Positions 17,089-25,837 of a stretch of 64,000 bases of DNA are shown piece by piece. The position numbers and the translations under genes were made by a program. Source of the stretch: Halomonas sp. LBP4 (lineage in GTDB: Bacteria; Pseudomonadota; Gammaproteobacteria; Pseudomonadales; Halomonadaceae). The notes below the pieces were generated by a model that saw only the letters and a list, made by a program, of their open reading frames with translations, was not told the origin of the DNA and did no database searches. The stretch spans positions 17,509 through 81,508 of the forward strand of contig NZ_PDOG01000001.1 of assembly GCF_003202205.1 (NCBI RefSeq), in the 5' to 3' direction. Position 1 is the stretch's first letter. The number at the start of each line of letters is the position of its first letter.

Positions 17089-19047
17089 TCAGCCGCTGAC
17101 GGTATAGGTGTCGCCATCGCCCAGGCCCTCGAGGCGACGCCGCAGTTCACGTCTCGCTTCCGGCCCGTCGGTGGCGCGGAAGCTCATGTCGAGATTCTCG
17201 CCGACCCGCTCCAGGGTCACCTCGACCCGCCGATTCCGGCGGCGGCCATCGACGGTATCGTTGCTCGTCACCGGCCGGCGGGAACCGTAACCGCGGGTCT
17301 CGATCAGGTCAGGCTCCACCCCCTGGCTGACCAGGTAGTCGGCCACGCTGTCGGCCCGCGCCTGGGAGAGCGGGTCGTTGATGGCGTCGTTGCCGGTGCT
17401 GTCGGCATGGCCGGCGATGAAGACCCGCGCCAGGTCGGTACGGTCGCGGATCCGCGAGGCCAGCCCGGCAAGCTCGCTGCGGGCATCGGCGCCCAGTTCG
17501 GCACTGTTCACGGCGAACAGGGCATCGGCGGACAGGGTGACGTCCGGCGCTCGGGTCGGCGCCGGGGCCGTGATGCCGCCGGTGAAGTCGGACAGGGTGA
17601 AACCGCTCGGCCCCTGGGCCGGGCAGATCACGTCGGGATTGATCTCGATGCCGTCGCCGCCCAGCTCGGCCAGGGTCGGCATGTCGTCACGACGCACCTC
17701 GAGGGCCTGCATCAGCCGGCCCATGGCCGCCAGGGTGCGAGCGTCGGCCAGGGCCACGTCATACTGGGCATTGACGTAGGCACGACTGGCCTCGAAGAAC
17801 TCGTTCTCGCTGTCCAGCACGTCGAGCAGGGTACGCTGGCCGATATCGAACTGCTGCTGGTAGGCGCCGCGCACCCGGTCGATGGACTGGCGGTGCTGGT
17901 TCAGGTAGTCGAGCTGCTCGCGCAGGCGCTGGGTGTCGTTGTAGGCGATCTGGGTGGTCTGGCGCACATCGATACAGGCCTTCTCGCGCTGGTTGATCGC
18001 TTGCTCGACCCGATCGGTGGCGGCGCGGAAGGAGGCCAGGTCGCTGCCGCCGCGGTAGAGGTTCATGCTGGCGACCAGCTCGATGCGGTGGCGATCCCGC
18101 CTCCCCAGTGGATCGAAGTTGCCGTCGTGGCTCTCGTAGGTGCCGGTACGGCCACGCAGGTCGAGGCGTGGATGGAAGCCGGCGCGGGCCCCCTCGCGTT
18201 CGGCCCGCGACGCCTCGATGTTCTCGAGGGCGGCATGGAACTCCGGGTTGCCGGCGAAGGCCAGGTCCACGGCCTCGGCCACCGAGGGCGGCAGCCGGTC
18301 GTCGAGACCCGGCGCCGGGGCGAGGTTTTCCGCCGGCAGGTCACCGACGATACGCTGGTAACGCGCCGTGACGTCGTGCAGGTTGGAGGCCTCGGTCATC
18401 AGGTTCGACTCGGCCAGGGCCAGGCGGCCGCTGATCTGCTCCAGGTCGACACCGCGGCCGGCGCCGGAGAGCGCCCGCTCCTCGATCTGGTTGAAGACCC
18501 GCAGATGATCGGCGTAGTTGTTCTGGGCCAGGCGCACCAGCTCACGGCGGCGACTGACGTCGAGATAGGCCCGCACGGCCTCCAGGGCGACGTTCTCGCT
18601 CGCCCCGAGCAGCTCGTAGTAGCGCACCAGCTTGGCACGATCGAGGCTCTCCACCTCGCTGCGCGTGGCGAAGCCATCGTAGAGCATCTGGGTCAGGGTC
18701 AGCTCGGCGAAATCGGTATCGTAGCTGCCGTGGCTGTCATTCTCATGATCCTCGCGGCCGATCCCGGCGGCCACGTCGATGCTCGGCAGGTAGTTGCCAC
18801 GCGCCACGCCGACGTCGTTGTCGGCGGCACGCAGGCCGTTCCAGGCCGCCTGGACCTCGGGGTTGGTGGCGATGGCACGCTGCACCACCCGCTGGAGGTC
18901 GGTCGAACCGGGGGCGGCCAGGCCGGACGGCAAGGACTGGGCCACGGCGGCCGCGAGCGGCAACAAGGAAAGCGAGGCCCCCATCACGGCGGCCCGCGCG
19001 AGTCGACAGGCACCCTGGACGCGCGAAGAGGCGGTTACGAAATGCAT
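17089..19047 (-). CDS. TolC-family outer-membrane channel fused to an OmpA domain
   Basis: Outer-membrane exit duct of the type I system, about 652 residues. After a signal peptide (cut near AAAVAQS), residues ~35-455 are a TolC/OEP protein with the two-fold repeat and the pattern DVLDSENEFFEASRAYVNAQYDVALA. Residues ~500-620 are an OmpA-like peptidoglycan-binding domain (AGHADSTGN, SQARADSVADYLVSQGV, GRRRNRRVEVTL). Most LapE/TolC proteins lack this domain. The ATG at 19047 is preferred over 19062 because AAAGGA lies just before it. It leads the exporter operon, with 114 bases to lapB. Confidence 0.93.
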   Translation of the reverse strand: MHFVTASSRVQGACRLARAAVMGASLSLLPLAAAVAQSLPSGLAAPGSTDLQRVVQRAIATNPEVQAAWNGLRAADNDVGVARGNYLPSIDVAAGIGREDHENDSHGSYDTDFAELTLTQMLYDGFATRSEVESLDRAKLVRYYELLGASENVALEAVRAYLDVSRRRELVRLAQNNYADHLRVFNQIEERALSGAGRGVDLEQISGRLALAESNLMTEASNLHDVTARYQRIVGDLPAENLAPAPGLDDRLPPSVAEAVDLAFAGNPEFHAALENIEASRAEREGARAGFHPRLDLRGRTGTYESHDGNFDPLGRRDRHRIELVASMNLYRGGSDLASFRAATDRVEQAINQREKACIDVRQTTQIAYNDTQRLREQLDYLNQHRQSIDRVRGAYQQQFDIGQRTLLDVLDSENEFFEASRAYVNAQYDVALADARTLAAMGRLMQALEVRRDDMPTLAELGGDGIEINPDVICPAQGPSGFTLSDFTGGITAPAPTRAPDVTLSADALFAVNSAELGADARSELAGLASRIRDRTDLARVFIAGHADSTGNDAINDPLSQARADSVADYLVSQGVEPDLIETRGYGSRRPVTSNDTVDGRRRNRRVEVTLERVGENLDMSFRATDGPEARRELRRRLEGLGDGDTYTVSG

Positions 19048-19355
19048 TCGAGTTCCTTTCATGTTTGGCAGGCGCGCAGCTCACGGCGCTGTCGGACCCG
19101 TCAGTAGGTTGAGTCTATTTTCTTGTTATTACGGGACTCATCCGGCAAGTCCGGACGGCGCTTCCTTTCCCGCTTTCCTAATTCCCGATAGCGACATCTC
19201 ACCATCGGGCCGCATCAGACAACTCGACTGAGGCAAGGTGAGGGCCACAATACTTTTTCATGAAGGTTATCCTTTGTAATGTATCGTAACCAAACCAGCG
19301 CCTTTAGCCAATCCCTAAATCGATGCGAAAGGCGAGGAAATCGCCGACCCCTTGT
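19048..19355. other. Divergent intergenic region upstream of the TolC-OmpA gene
   Basis: About 310 bases without a gene, turning AT-rich towards 19260-19320. It should hold the promoter for the minus-strand secretion operon. It shares ATCCTTTGT with the lapA upstream region (opposite strand), too short to be meaningful by itself. No terminator or RNA gene was recognised. Confidence 0.4.
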
Positions 19356-19394
19356 GTAAGATAAAGCTTACAAATTATGTAAGACAAGGCTTAC
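19356..19394 (+). promoter_or_regulatory. Two tandem palindromic operator-like sites
   Basis: Two direct copies of an inverted repeat, GTAAG-N6-CTTAC, at 19356-19371 and 19379-19394, with starts 23 bases apart (about two helical turns). The first extends to a perfect TGTAAG...CTTACA. The layout suggests cooperative binding of a dimeric repressor about 100 bases upstream of the 19492 gene. The regulator is not identifiable here. Confidence 0.55.
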
Positions 19395-19491
19395 CAAGCC
19401 GCCGTCACCGCCACGCTCTCTCCTGCCCGACACCAAACGTGCTATCGTCACGCCATCACCGACACGGCAGCGTCACGACAAGGAGAACGCC

Positions 19492-19773
19492 ATGTCCTCA
19501 TCGGAAATCCAGAAGACGCGCGTCATCAACGAACTGCGCAGCTTCATCAAGAAACTGCTGCAGGACCCCAGGATCCTCGAGCAGTCGCTGGAGATCGCCC
19601 GCCGCCAACTCTCGGAAGGCAGCAAGGACGAGGCGATGGCGCGTATCGCCAACGAGATCTCGGACACCACCAGCGTGCATATCCCGGAGGACCCGACGGA
19701 GCATTCCGAGGCCGACCGGCTCTTCCTGGAGGTACTGAAGGAGGTGGTCGACGAGGAGCAGGCCCTCTATTGA
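19492..19773 (+). CDS. Small conserved-looking hypothetical protein
   Basis: Predicted 93-residue, highly charged, apparently all-helical cytoplasmic protein (MSSSEIQKTRVINELRSFIK...). I do not recognise a family. A strong AAGGAG ribosome site lies 6-7 bases before the ATG, an intrinsic-type hairpin follows 37 bases after the stop, and tandem operator-like palindromes precede it. It therefore looks like a well-formed, regulated single-gene unit. Confidence 0.75.
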   Translation: MSSSEIQKTRVINELRSFIKKLLQDPRILEQSLEIARRQLSEGSKDEAMARIANEISDTTSVHIPEDPTEHSEADRLFLEVLKEVVDEEQALY

Positions 19774-19809
19774 GCCATGCCCTCGAGCAGCGCTCGCCCC
19801 GAGCTCCAG

Positions 19810-19835
19810 GAACGCCCGGCACTCGCCGGGCGTTC
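19810..19835 (+). terminator. Hairpin terminator after the 19492 gene
   Basis: GAACGCCCGGC / GCCGGGCGTTC with loop ACTC, an 11-bp perfect stem 37 bases beyond the stop codon. The T-tract is poor (TTCT at the stem foot), so efficiency is uncertain. Confidence 0.6.
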
Positions 19836-19878
19836 TGCATCGGGGAATCCGCCGGCAGGGCAATCGCAGTTGGCGAGG

Positions 19879-19977
19879 GGCGCCGGGGGCAGGTCGTAGC
19901 GAAGGTCATTCGCCATGGATGGCGAATGTAGCGCCCAGGGAAGGGTTCACAGCGCCTTCGCGGAGGCCTGCCCCCGG
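19879..19977 (+). repeat. Structured dispersed repeat, copy 1
   Basis: A 99-base element whose ends pair perfectly over 11 bp (CCGGGGGCAGG at 19883-19893 with CCTGCCCCCGG at 19967-19977). It has an inner hairpin ATTCGCC / GGCGAAT with loop ATGGAT (19908-19927). A conserved block follows the hairpin (19928-19956: GTAGCGCCCAGGGA then GGGTTCACAGCGCC). A second copy on the other strand lies at 29337-29431, with compensating changes in the inner stem. Confidence 0.8.
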
Positions 19978-20084
19978 GGTAGCCCCGACCCAGCGATATC
20001 CCTGAGCCGGCCGGTCGAGGCCGTGCGCTGCCGCGCCGGCCCTGATATCATGTCAACAGACTGTTTTTGAATCGTTTTTCACGC

Positions 20085-21557
20085 ATGCACTATCTTCTCA
20101 AGCTGTTCCCCGAGATCACCATCAAGTCGCGCTCCGTGCGTCGACACATGACGCGCTGCCTGGCCGGCAATGTGCGCATTATCCTGCGTCGGCTCGACGA
20201 GAGGGTCAGAGTCAAGGACACCTGGGATGCCCTCCACGTCACCCTGCCGGAGGCGCTGCCCGATTCCCTGGCCCGGGAGATGGGCGAGCGCCTGACACGG
20301 ATCCCCGGCATTCACGAGGTGCTGGCCATCCGCGAGGTGCCCTTCTCCGACCTGGCCGACATCGCCGACCGGGTGGTGCCGCCGTGGCAGCAGGCCATCG
20401 CGGGTCGCCGCTTCCGGGTCAGCGCCAAGCGCCGCGGCGAGCATGCCTTCAGCTCCGAGGACATCGAGCGCCTGGTCGGTCGCCGGCTGCTCGAGGCCTG
20501 CCCCGACGCCAGGGTCGACCTGACCCGCCCCGAGGTGGACGTCTCCGTCGAGGTCGTGCACCAGCAACTGAGGCTGATCGAGGCTCGCTGGCCCGGCCTC
20601 GGCGGCTATCCGCTCGGCCTCCAGGGACAGGCCCTGTCGCTGATCTCCGGCGGCTTCGACTCGCCGGTGGCGGCCTGGCGCATGATGCGTCGCGGCATCA
20701 AGACCCACTTCCTCTTCTTCAACCTGGGGGGGCCGGCCCACGAAGCCGGGGTACGCGAGGTGACTCATCACCTCTGGCAGCGCTACGGCAGCTCCCATCG
20801 CGTCAACTTCATCGCGGTGCCCTTCGAGGGGGTGGTCGCCGAGATCCTGCGCAGCGTGCCCGATGGAGTCATGGGGGTAGTGCTCAAGCGCATGATGGTG
20901 CGGGCGGCCAGCCGCATCGGCCAGCGCGCCCGGATCCCGGCGCTGGTCACCGGCGATGCCATCGCCCAGGTCTCGAGCCAGACCCTGACCAACCTGGCGC
21001 TGATCGACGAAGCAAGCGAGCTGCCGATCCTCCGCCCGCTGCTCACCGAAGACAAGCAGGACATCATCACCCAGGCACGCCGCCTCGATACCGCCCGCTT
21101 CGCCGAGACGATGCCCGAATACTGCGGGGTGATCTCCCGTCGCCCCCATACCCATGCCCGCGCCAGCCAGGTCGAGGAGGCGGAGGCCGGTTTCGACTTC
21201 GCCGTGCTAGAGGCCGCCATCGAGGCCGCCGAGACGACCCGCTCCGACCGCCTGCTGGAGCGCCGGTATGCCCCCGGCGAGGTGCCGACCGTGGACTCGC
21301 CACAGGCCCTCGAGCAGCTGGGTGATACCTGCGTGATCGACATCCGCGCCCCCCACGAACGCGAGGCCGCGCCGCTGTGGCTCCCCGACGTGCCACGCCT
21401 CGAGATCCCCTTCTACGAGCTCCAGGGCCGGGCGGCGGACCTGCCGGACGACCGCCGCTACCTGCTCTATTGCGACCAGGGGGTGATGAGCCGGATGCAG
21501 GCCCTGCACCTGCACGACCGGGGCCTGACGCACTTCGGCGTCTACCGCACCACCTGA
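20085..21557 (+). CDS. thiI: tRNA 4-thiouridine synthase ThiI
   Basis: Sulfurtransferase that makes s4U8 in tRNA and supplies sulfur for the thiamine thiazole, 490 residues. Order: N-terminal ferredoxin-like and THUMP domains (to about 170), PP-loop ATPase with SGGFDSPVA at about 188-196, and a C-terminal rhodanese-like domain. Both family cysteines are kept: EYCGVISRRP (about 346) and LLYCDQGVMS in the rhodanese loop (about 462). The ATG at 20085 matches the family N-terminus (MHYLLKLFPEITIKS); an in-frame TTG at 20067 is less likely. The Shine-Dalgarno sequence is weak. Confidence 0.96.
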   Translation: MHYLLKLFPEITIKSRSVRRHMTRCLAGNVRIILRRLDERVRVKDTWDALHVTLPEALPDSLAREMGERLTRIPGIHEVLAIREVPFSDLADIADRVVPPWQQAIAGRRFRVSAKRRGEHAFSSEDIERLVGRRLLEACPDARVDLTRPEVDVSVEVVHQQLRLIEARWPGLGGYPLGLQGQALSLISGGFDSPVAAWRMMRRGIKTHFLFFNLGGPAHEAGVREVTHHLWQRYGSSHRVNFIAVPFEGVVAEILRSVPDGVMGVVLKRMMVRAASRIGQRARIPALVTGDAIAQVSSQTLTNLALIDEASELPILRPLLTEDKQDIITQARRLDTARFAETMPEYCGVISRRPHTHARASQVEEAEAGFDFAVLEAAIEAAETTRSDRLLERRYAPGEVPTVDSPQALEQLGDTCVIDIRAPHEREAAPLWLPDVPRLEIPFYELQGRAADLPDDRRYLLYCDQGVMSRMQALHLHDRGLTHFGVYRTT

Positions 21558-21666
21558 CTCGCTCGAACAGCGTTTTTTTTTGCTGTCGCTGGCTACATTT
21601 TCCCCCTCGCCGAGCTACGCTACAAAAAGGAACAATTTTGTTATCGTAGGTTGCGAGGGGTGGCGT

Positions 21667-24600
21667 ATGGGCGCACGCGGGTCGTCGTCACACCGGAAGT
21701 CCTCTTCTTCCATGTCATCGCCAGGAAACGGCACAGCACATCCCGGCGTCTCGCCGCTCCTCCTCCAGGAACCGTCGCTGGAGCCGGCTCACCCGCGCGA
21801 GGAGCCGCGCCACCGGCTGCGCAACTGGGGGCTGCTGCTGATCGCCCTGCTCGCCGTCACCCTGGCCACCCTGCTGGTGGCCGAGGCCCGCACCTCGCAC
21901 TTCCAGGCCCAGGAGCTGTCGCGCTATGCCGGCACCCTGACCTACACCCTCGCCCCGGGCCAGAGCGACCGCATCCGCTTTCCCAGCCACGGCCCCTTCG
22001 ACCTGCGCCTGGGCTATGCCCAGTTGCCGCAGATCGAGGAGCGCCTCCTCGGCCGCGGCTTCGACATCGAACGCCAGGTACGCTTCTCGCCGCCGCTGCT
22101 GGAGTACACCCGGCGCGGTTTCTTCCCGCCCTACCCGGAGAAGACCCGAGCCGGCCTGACCCTGGAAGAGTGCCGTGGCGAGACGCTGTACGAGTTCCGC
22201 CATCCGCAGCGCCACTATCCGCACTTCGATGCCATCCCGCCGCTGATGCTGCAGGTGCTGTTGTTCATCGAGAACCGCCAGTTGCTCGATGAGAGTGCGC
22301 CCTATGCCAATCCGGCGGTGGACTGGCCACGCTTTACCAAGGCGGCCATATCCCAGGTGGGCCGTGCGCTGGACATGTCCGACCAGGCCTCCGGGGGGAG
22401 CACCCTGGCCACCCAGGTCGAGAAGTACCGTCACTCCCCGCACGGGTTGACCGAGTCGCCGATGGAGAAACTGCGCCAGATGATCTCGGCCAGCGTGCGC
22501 GGCTACCAGCAAGGGCCGCAAACGCTCGCTGCACGCCAGGAGGTGGCGCTGGAATACCTCAACTCGGTGCCCCTGTCGGCGGCGCCCGGCTACGGCGAGG
22601 TGCATGGGATCGGCGACGGGCTCTGGGTCTGGTTCGGCGCCGATTTCGACGAGATCAATCGCCTGCTGGTCCCCGACTTCAACTCGAACGCCACCCTCGA
22701 GCGCCAGGGCCAGGCCCTGCGCCAGGTGGTGGCACTGATGATCGCCCAGCGCCGCCCCTCCTGGTACCTCTCCAGCGGCCGTCAGGCGCTGGAGCAGCTC
22801 ACCGACAGCCACCTGCGGCTGCTGGCCGACGAGGCGCTGGTCAGCCCCGAGTTGCGCGATGCCGCCCTCGACCAGCGCTTGCCTTTCCGCGACTTTTCCC
22901 GTGACCCGGTGCGCCTGCGGGTCGAGCAGGACAAGGGCCTGCAGGTGGCCCGCAGCCGTCTCGGTGGCCTGGTCGGCCTCTCATACTACGACCTCGACCG
23001 CCTCGATCTCAGGGCCCGCACCACCCTGCACGGGGACCTGCAACGCCAGGTCACCGACTACCTGTATCGCCTCGCCGACCCGGACTTCGCCAGCGAGATC
23101 GGGCTGTTCGGCGAGCGGCTGCTGTCGCCGGAGAAGACCCGCGAGGTCCGCTACAGCTTCACCCTGCTAGAGCGGGGCGACGACGGTTTTCGTGTCCGCG
23201 TGCAGACCGACAATACCGGCCAGCCCTTCGACATCAACGAGGGCAGCAAGCTCGAGCTCGGCTCCACCGCCAAGCTGCGGGTCCTGGCGACCTACCTGGA
23301 GATGATCGCCGAACTTCATCAGCGCCATGCCGGCCAGCCCGTGGAGGCGCTGCGTCAGGTGGAGGTGGATCGCCGGGACGTACTCAGTCGCTGGGTGCTC
23401 GACACCCTGATCGCCCGCCCCGACACCGAGCTCGACGCGATTCTCGCGGCCGCCATGGAGCGACGCTATTCGGCCAGCCCCCACGAGGCCTTCTTCACCG
23501 GCGGCGGCCGCCATACCTTCAGCAACTTCAGCCGTGAGGACAACGGCCGCAACCCGACCCTCTCCGAGGCCATCCGCGAATCGCTCAACCTGCCCTTCGT
23601 GCGCCTGCTGCGCGACCTGGTACGCTACAGCACCCACCGCAACGAGCACCGCAGCCAGCTGCTCGAGGACGACGGCGACCCTCGCCGGCTGGAATACCTG
23701 CAGCGCTTCGCCGACCGCGAGGGGCGCGTCTTCCTGCGGCGCTTCTGGCGCAAGTACCGTGACCTGGACAGCGACCAGCGCCTCGATGCCTTCCTCGGCG
23801 GCTTGCGCATCACCGCCTCACGCCTGGCCGCAGTGCATCGCTACCTCTTCCCCGAGGCCGACCGCGACACCTTCGCCACCTTCCTGGCCGAGTGGCTACC
23901 CGGCGAACCGCTCGACGACCGCCGCATCGACAACCTCTATGATGTCCATGCGCCCGGCAACCATTCGCTGTCGGACCAGGGCTACATCGCCAAGGTGCAT
24001 CCGTTGGAGCTGTGGCTGCTCGGCTACCTGCTGGACTATCCCGAGGCCTCCTTCTTCGAGGCCGCCGCGGCCAGCCAGCAGGAACGCCAGGAGGTCTATG
24101 GCTGGCTGTTCAAGACCCGCCACCGCAGCGCCCGCGACGTGCGTATCCGCACCATGCTCGAGGTCGAGGCCTTCCTCGACATCCACCAGCGCTGGCAACG
24201 CCTGGGCTATCCCTTCGAGCACCTGGTGCCGTCGCTCGCCACCGCGGTGGGCACCTCGGGCGATCGCCCGGCGGCGCTGGCCGAGCTGGTCGGCATCATC
24301 CTCAACGACGGCGTGCGCCTGCCGACGCTGCGCATCGACGACCTGCACTTCGCCACCGCCACGCCCTACGAGACCCGCTTCGTGCCGGCCGAGGCCCGCG
24401 CCCAGCGGGTGATGGCCCCCGAGGTCGCCGCGGTGCTGCGCGAGACCCTCTCGCAGGTGGTGGAGGGCGGCACCGCCCGGCGCCTGCAGGGCAGCTTCAC
24501 CCTGGCGGACGGCACCGCCCTGACGCTGGGCGGCAAGACCGGCACCGGCAACAACCGCATCGAGACGGTGACCCGCGGGGGCCACGTCATCGATTCGCAG

Positions 24601-24828
24601 GCACGCAATCGCACCGCCACCTTCGTCTTCTATCTCGGCGATGACCACTTCGGCACCCTCACCGCCTACGTGCCCGGCGGCGAATCCGACAACTTCCGTT
24701 TTACCTCGGCACTGCCGGTGCAGGTGCTCAAGGGCATGGAGCCGATCCTCTCACCCCACCTCGAGCCCGGTGCCCGCAGCCAGTGCCGGCCGCCGGCGAC
24801 ACAGGAGATGCTGATGGCCAGGCACTAA
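21667..24828 (+). CDS. Large bifunctional (class A-like) penicillin-binding protein
   Basis: Predicted inner-membrane peptidoglycan synthase, about 1053 residues. One TM lies near residues 53-72. The GT51 glycosyltransferase region carries IENRQLLDE and GGSTLATQVEK. The transpeptidase has an SxxK motif (GSTAK), SLN and KTGTG in order, so catalysis looks possible. It is larger than PBP1a/1b (about 800-850) because of a long insertion between the domains. The ATG at 21667 has GAGGGG about 7 bases upstream; the longer in-frame start at 21580 lacks one. It is monocistronic in appearance, 109 bases after thiI. Confidence 0.87.
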   Translation: MGARGSSSHRKSSSSMSSPGNGTAHPGVSPLLLQEPSLEPAHPREEPRHRLRNWGLLLIALLAVTLATLLVAEARTSHFQAQELSRYAGTLTYTLAPGQSDRIRFPSHGPFDLRLGYAQLPQIEERLLGRGFDIERQVRFSPPLLEYTRRGFFPPYPEKTRAGLTLEECRGETLYEFRHPQRHYPHFDAIPPLMLQVLLFIENRQLLDESAPYANPAVDWPRFTKAAISQVGRALDMSDQASGGSTLATQVEKYRHSPHGLTESPMEKLRQMISASVRGYQQGPQTLAARQEVALEYLNSVPLSAAPGYGEVHGIGDGLWVWFGADFDEINRLLVPDFNSNATLERQGQALRQVVALMIAQRRPSWYLSSGRQALEQLTDSHLRLLADEALVSPELRDAALDQRLPFRDFSRDPVRLRVEQDKGLQVARSRLGGLVGLSYYDLDRLDLRARTTLHGDLQRQVTDYLYRLADPDFASEIGLFGERLLSPEKTREVRYSFTLLERGDDGFRVRVQTDNTGQPFDINEGSKLELGSTAKLRVLATYLEMIAELHQRHAGQPVEALRQVEVDRRDVLSRWVLDTLIARPDTELDAILAAAMERRYSASPHEAFFTGGGRHTFSNFSREDNGRNPTLSEAIRESLNLPFVRLLRDLVRYSTHRNEHRSQLLEDDGDPRRLEYLQRFADREGRVFLRRFWRKYRDLDSDQRLDAFLGGLRITASRLAAVHRYLFPEADRDTFATFLAEWLPGEPLDDRRIDNLYDVHAPGNHSLSDQGYIAKVHPLELWLLGYLLDYPEASFFEAAAASQQERQEVYGWLFKTRHRSARDVRIRTMLEVEAFLDIHQRWQRLGYPFEHLVPSLATAVGTSGDRPAALAELVGIILNDGVRLPTLRIDDLHFATATPYETRFVPAEARAQRVMAPEVAAVLRETLSQVVEGGTARRLQGSFTLADGTALTLGGKTGTGNNRIETVTRGGHVIDSQARNRTATFVFYLGDDHFGTLTAYVPGGESDNFRFTSALPVQVLKGMEPILSPHLEPGARSQCRPPATQEMLMARH

Positions 24829-24831
24829 CTA

Positions 24832-25024
24832 GGCTTTATCCGAAAAGTCGGCGAGCGATGGCCAGGGCTAGGCCCGTTCCCTACGGGCCCACGCATTTCC
24901 CACATCCGTGTGGGTCACAAGGCAAAAATCAGCGCAAAAGCGGAGTTTACGTGGGTGTGAATGAGCATTTTAAGCTGATTTTTAACGCCGTATGGGCGAG
25001 CGCAGGCAGTTTTCGGACAAAGCC
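24832..25024. mobile_element. MITE-like element, ~193 bp
   Basis: Begins GGCTTTATCCGAAAA and ends TTTTCGGACAAAGCC, 15-base terminal inverted repeats with 14 matches. Inside are nested hairpins: GGCCCGT/ACGGGCC (24871-24889), CCCACA/TGTGGG (24899-24914) and AAAAATCAGC/GCTGATTTTT (24924-24983). There is no coding capacity, and no convincing target duplication is visible. It sits 3 bases after the PBP stop codon. Confidence 0.65.
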
Positions 25025-25106
25025 AGACCACGAGCGCACACGAAAACGGGAAAGCAGGGGCCACCCCTCCTTTCCCGTTCATGGTGGTGCGGGAATGAGT
25101 GCGGGT

Positions 25107-25529
25107 TCAGCAGATCTCTTCCCAGAGCCGTTGCCGGAAATCCTTGGGAAGCTCGGCTACCTTGCCGAGCCGAGCCATGTGGGCATCGGCCATGTCCTTG
25201 GCGGCCTCGTGGTAGCAGTGGCTCAGCGAGGCGGGGCTCCGCAACGTTTCGGGGTCGGAGAAGCACTTCGATACCTTCTGATTCGAGGCGGCGCAGGCGG
25301 CCATGAACTCTGCCTCCACCTGGACGGCCTCGAGGATGGACTCCATCCAGGCCAGCTGTATCCTGACCACCGGGTGGGTCGCATCCATCCAGTGATGCAG
25401 CCACCAGTCGAACACCGGCTTCGTGGCCTCGGCGACACCCTCCGGGAAAGCGACAACGGTAGCGAGGGTCGCCTCGGGGGTCACTTCGGGAGTCGCTTGC
25501 CCAGTGGGCACTTGTTTAGCTGTTGACAT
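25107..25529 (-). CDS. Small phasin-like protein of unknown function
   Basis: Predicted 140-residue protein. After a low-complexity Pro/Thr-rich start it is helical and rich in Trp, Met and Ala (DWWLHHWMDATHPVVRIQLAWMESILEAVQVEAEFMAACAA), the style of PHA granule-associated phasins, but I do not recognise a specific family. PHB-related genes elsewhere in the window (42103, 52211) make the idea reasonable, not proven. The ATG at 25529 is chosen because GAGGAG lies 6 bases upstream. The 308 bases upstream hold nothing recognisable. Confidence 0.6.
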   Translation of the reverse strand: MSTAKQVPTGQATPEVTPEATLATVVAFPEGVAEATKPVFDWWLHHWMDATHPVVRIQLAWMESILEAVQVEAEFMAACAASNQKVSKCFSDPETLRSPASLSHCYHEAAKDMADAHMARLGKVAELPKDFRQRLWEEIC

Positions 25530-25837
25530 ATTGACTCCTCTCAAGAACGTAGTATTGGTGCGCCCTTGAGTGTAGTGGGAGCGGTCCAGGCCGGTCAGAC
25601 AATTTTGGTACGACGTTATCTTGTCTTGCTGTAGACCGAGCTCCCGGCGCCCAGGCCGGGATGGGGAGGCCCCATGCCACGACACAGGATGAAGCAGCTA
25701 CGCTGTATTCGACCACATCCCGTCATGCCACCCGGTGATTCCCGTACCACTGGCCGGCCAGCCATGGATGAAAACGCCGGCAGCAGTGTGAGACCCTGCC
25801 GGTATCCGCTCGACTCCCCGACGAGGACCTCGCCGAC
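25530..25837. other. Intergenic region between phasin-like and GST genes
   Basis: 308 bases between divergent genes. It must carry both promoters. No convincing repeat, RNA gene or small ORF with a ribosome site was seen. Confidence 0.4.

Noticed and set aside
17023..19107. 694-codon plus-strand frame
   Set aside because: Antisense of the TolC-OmpA gene, which has a signal peptide and both domains.
21575..21600. Terminator after thiI with a T9 run
   Set aside because: The T-run lies within a loop between CAGC and GCTG rather than after a stem, so it does not fit an intrinsic terminator well.
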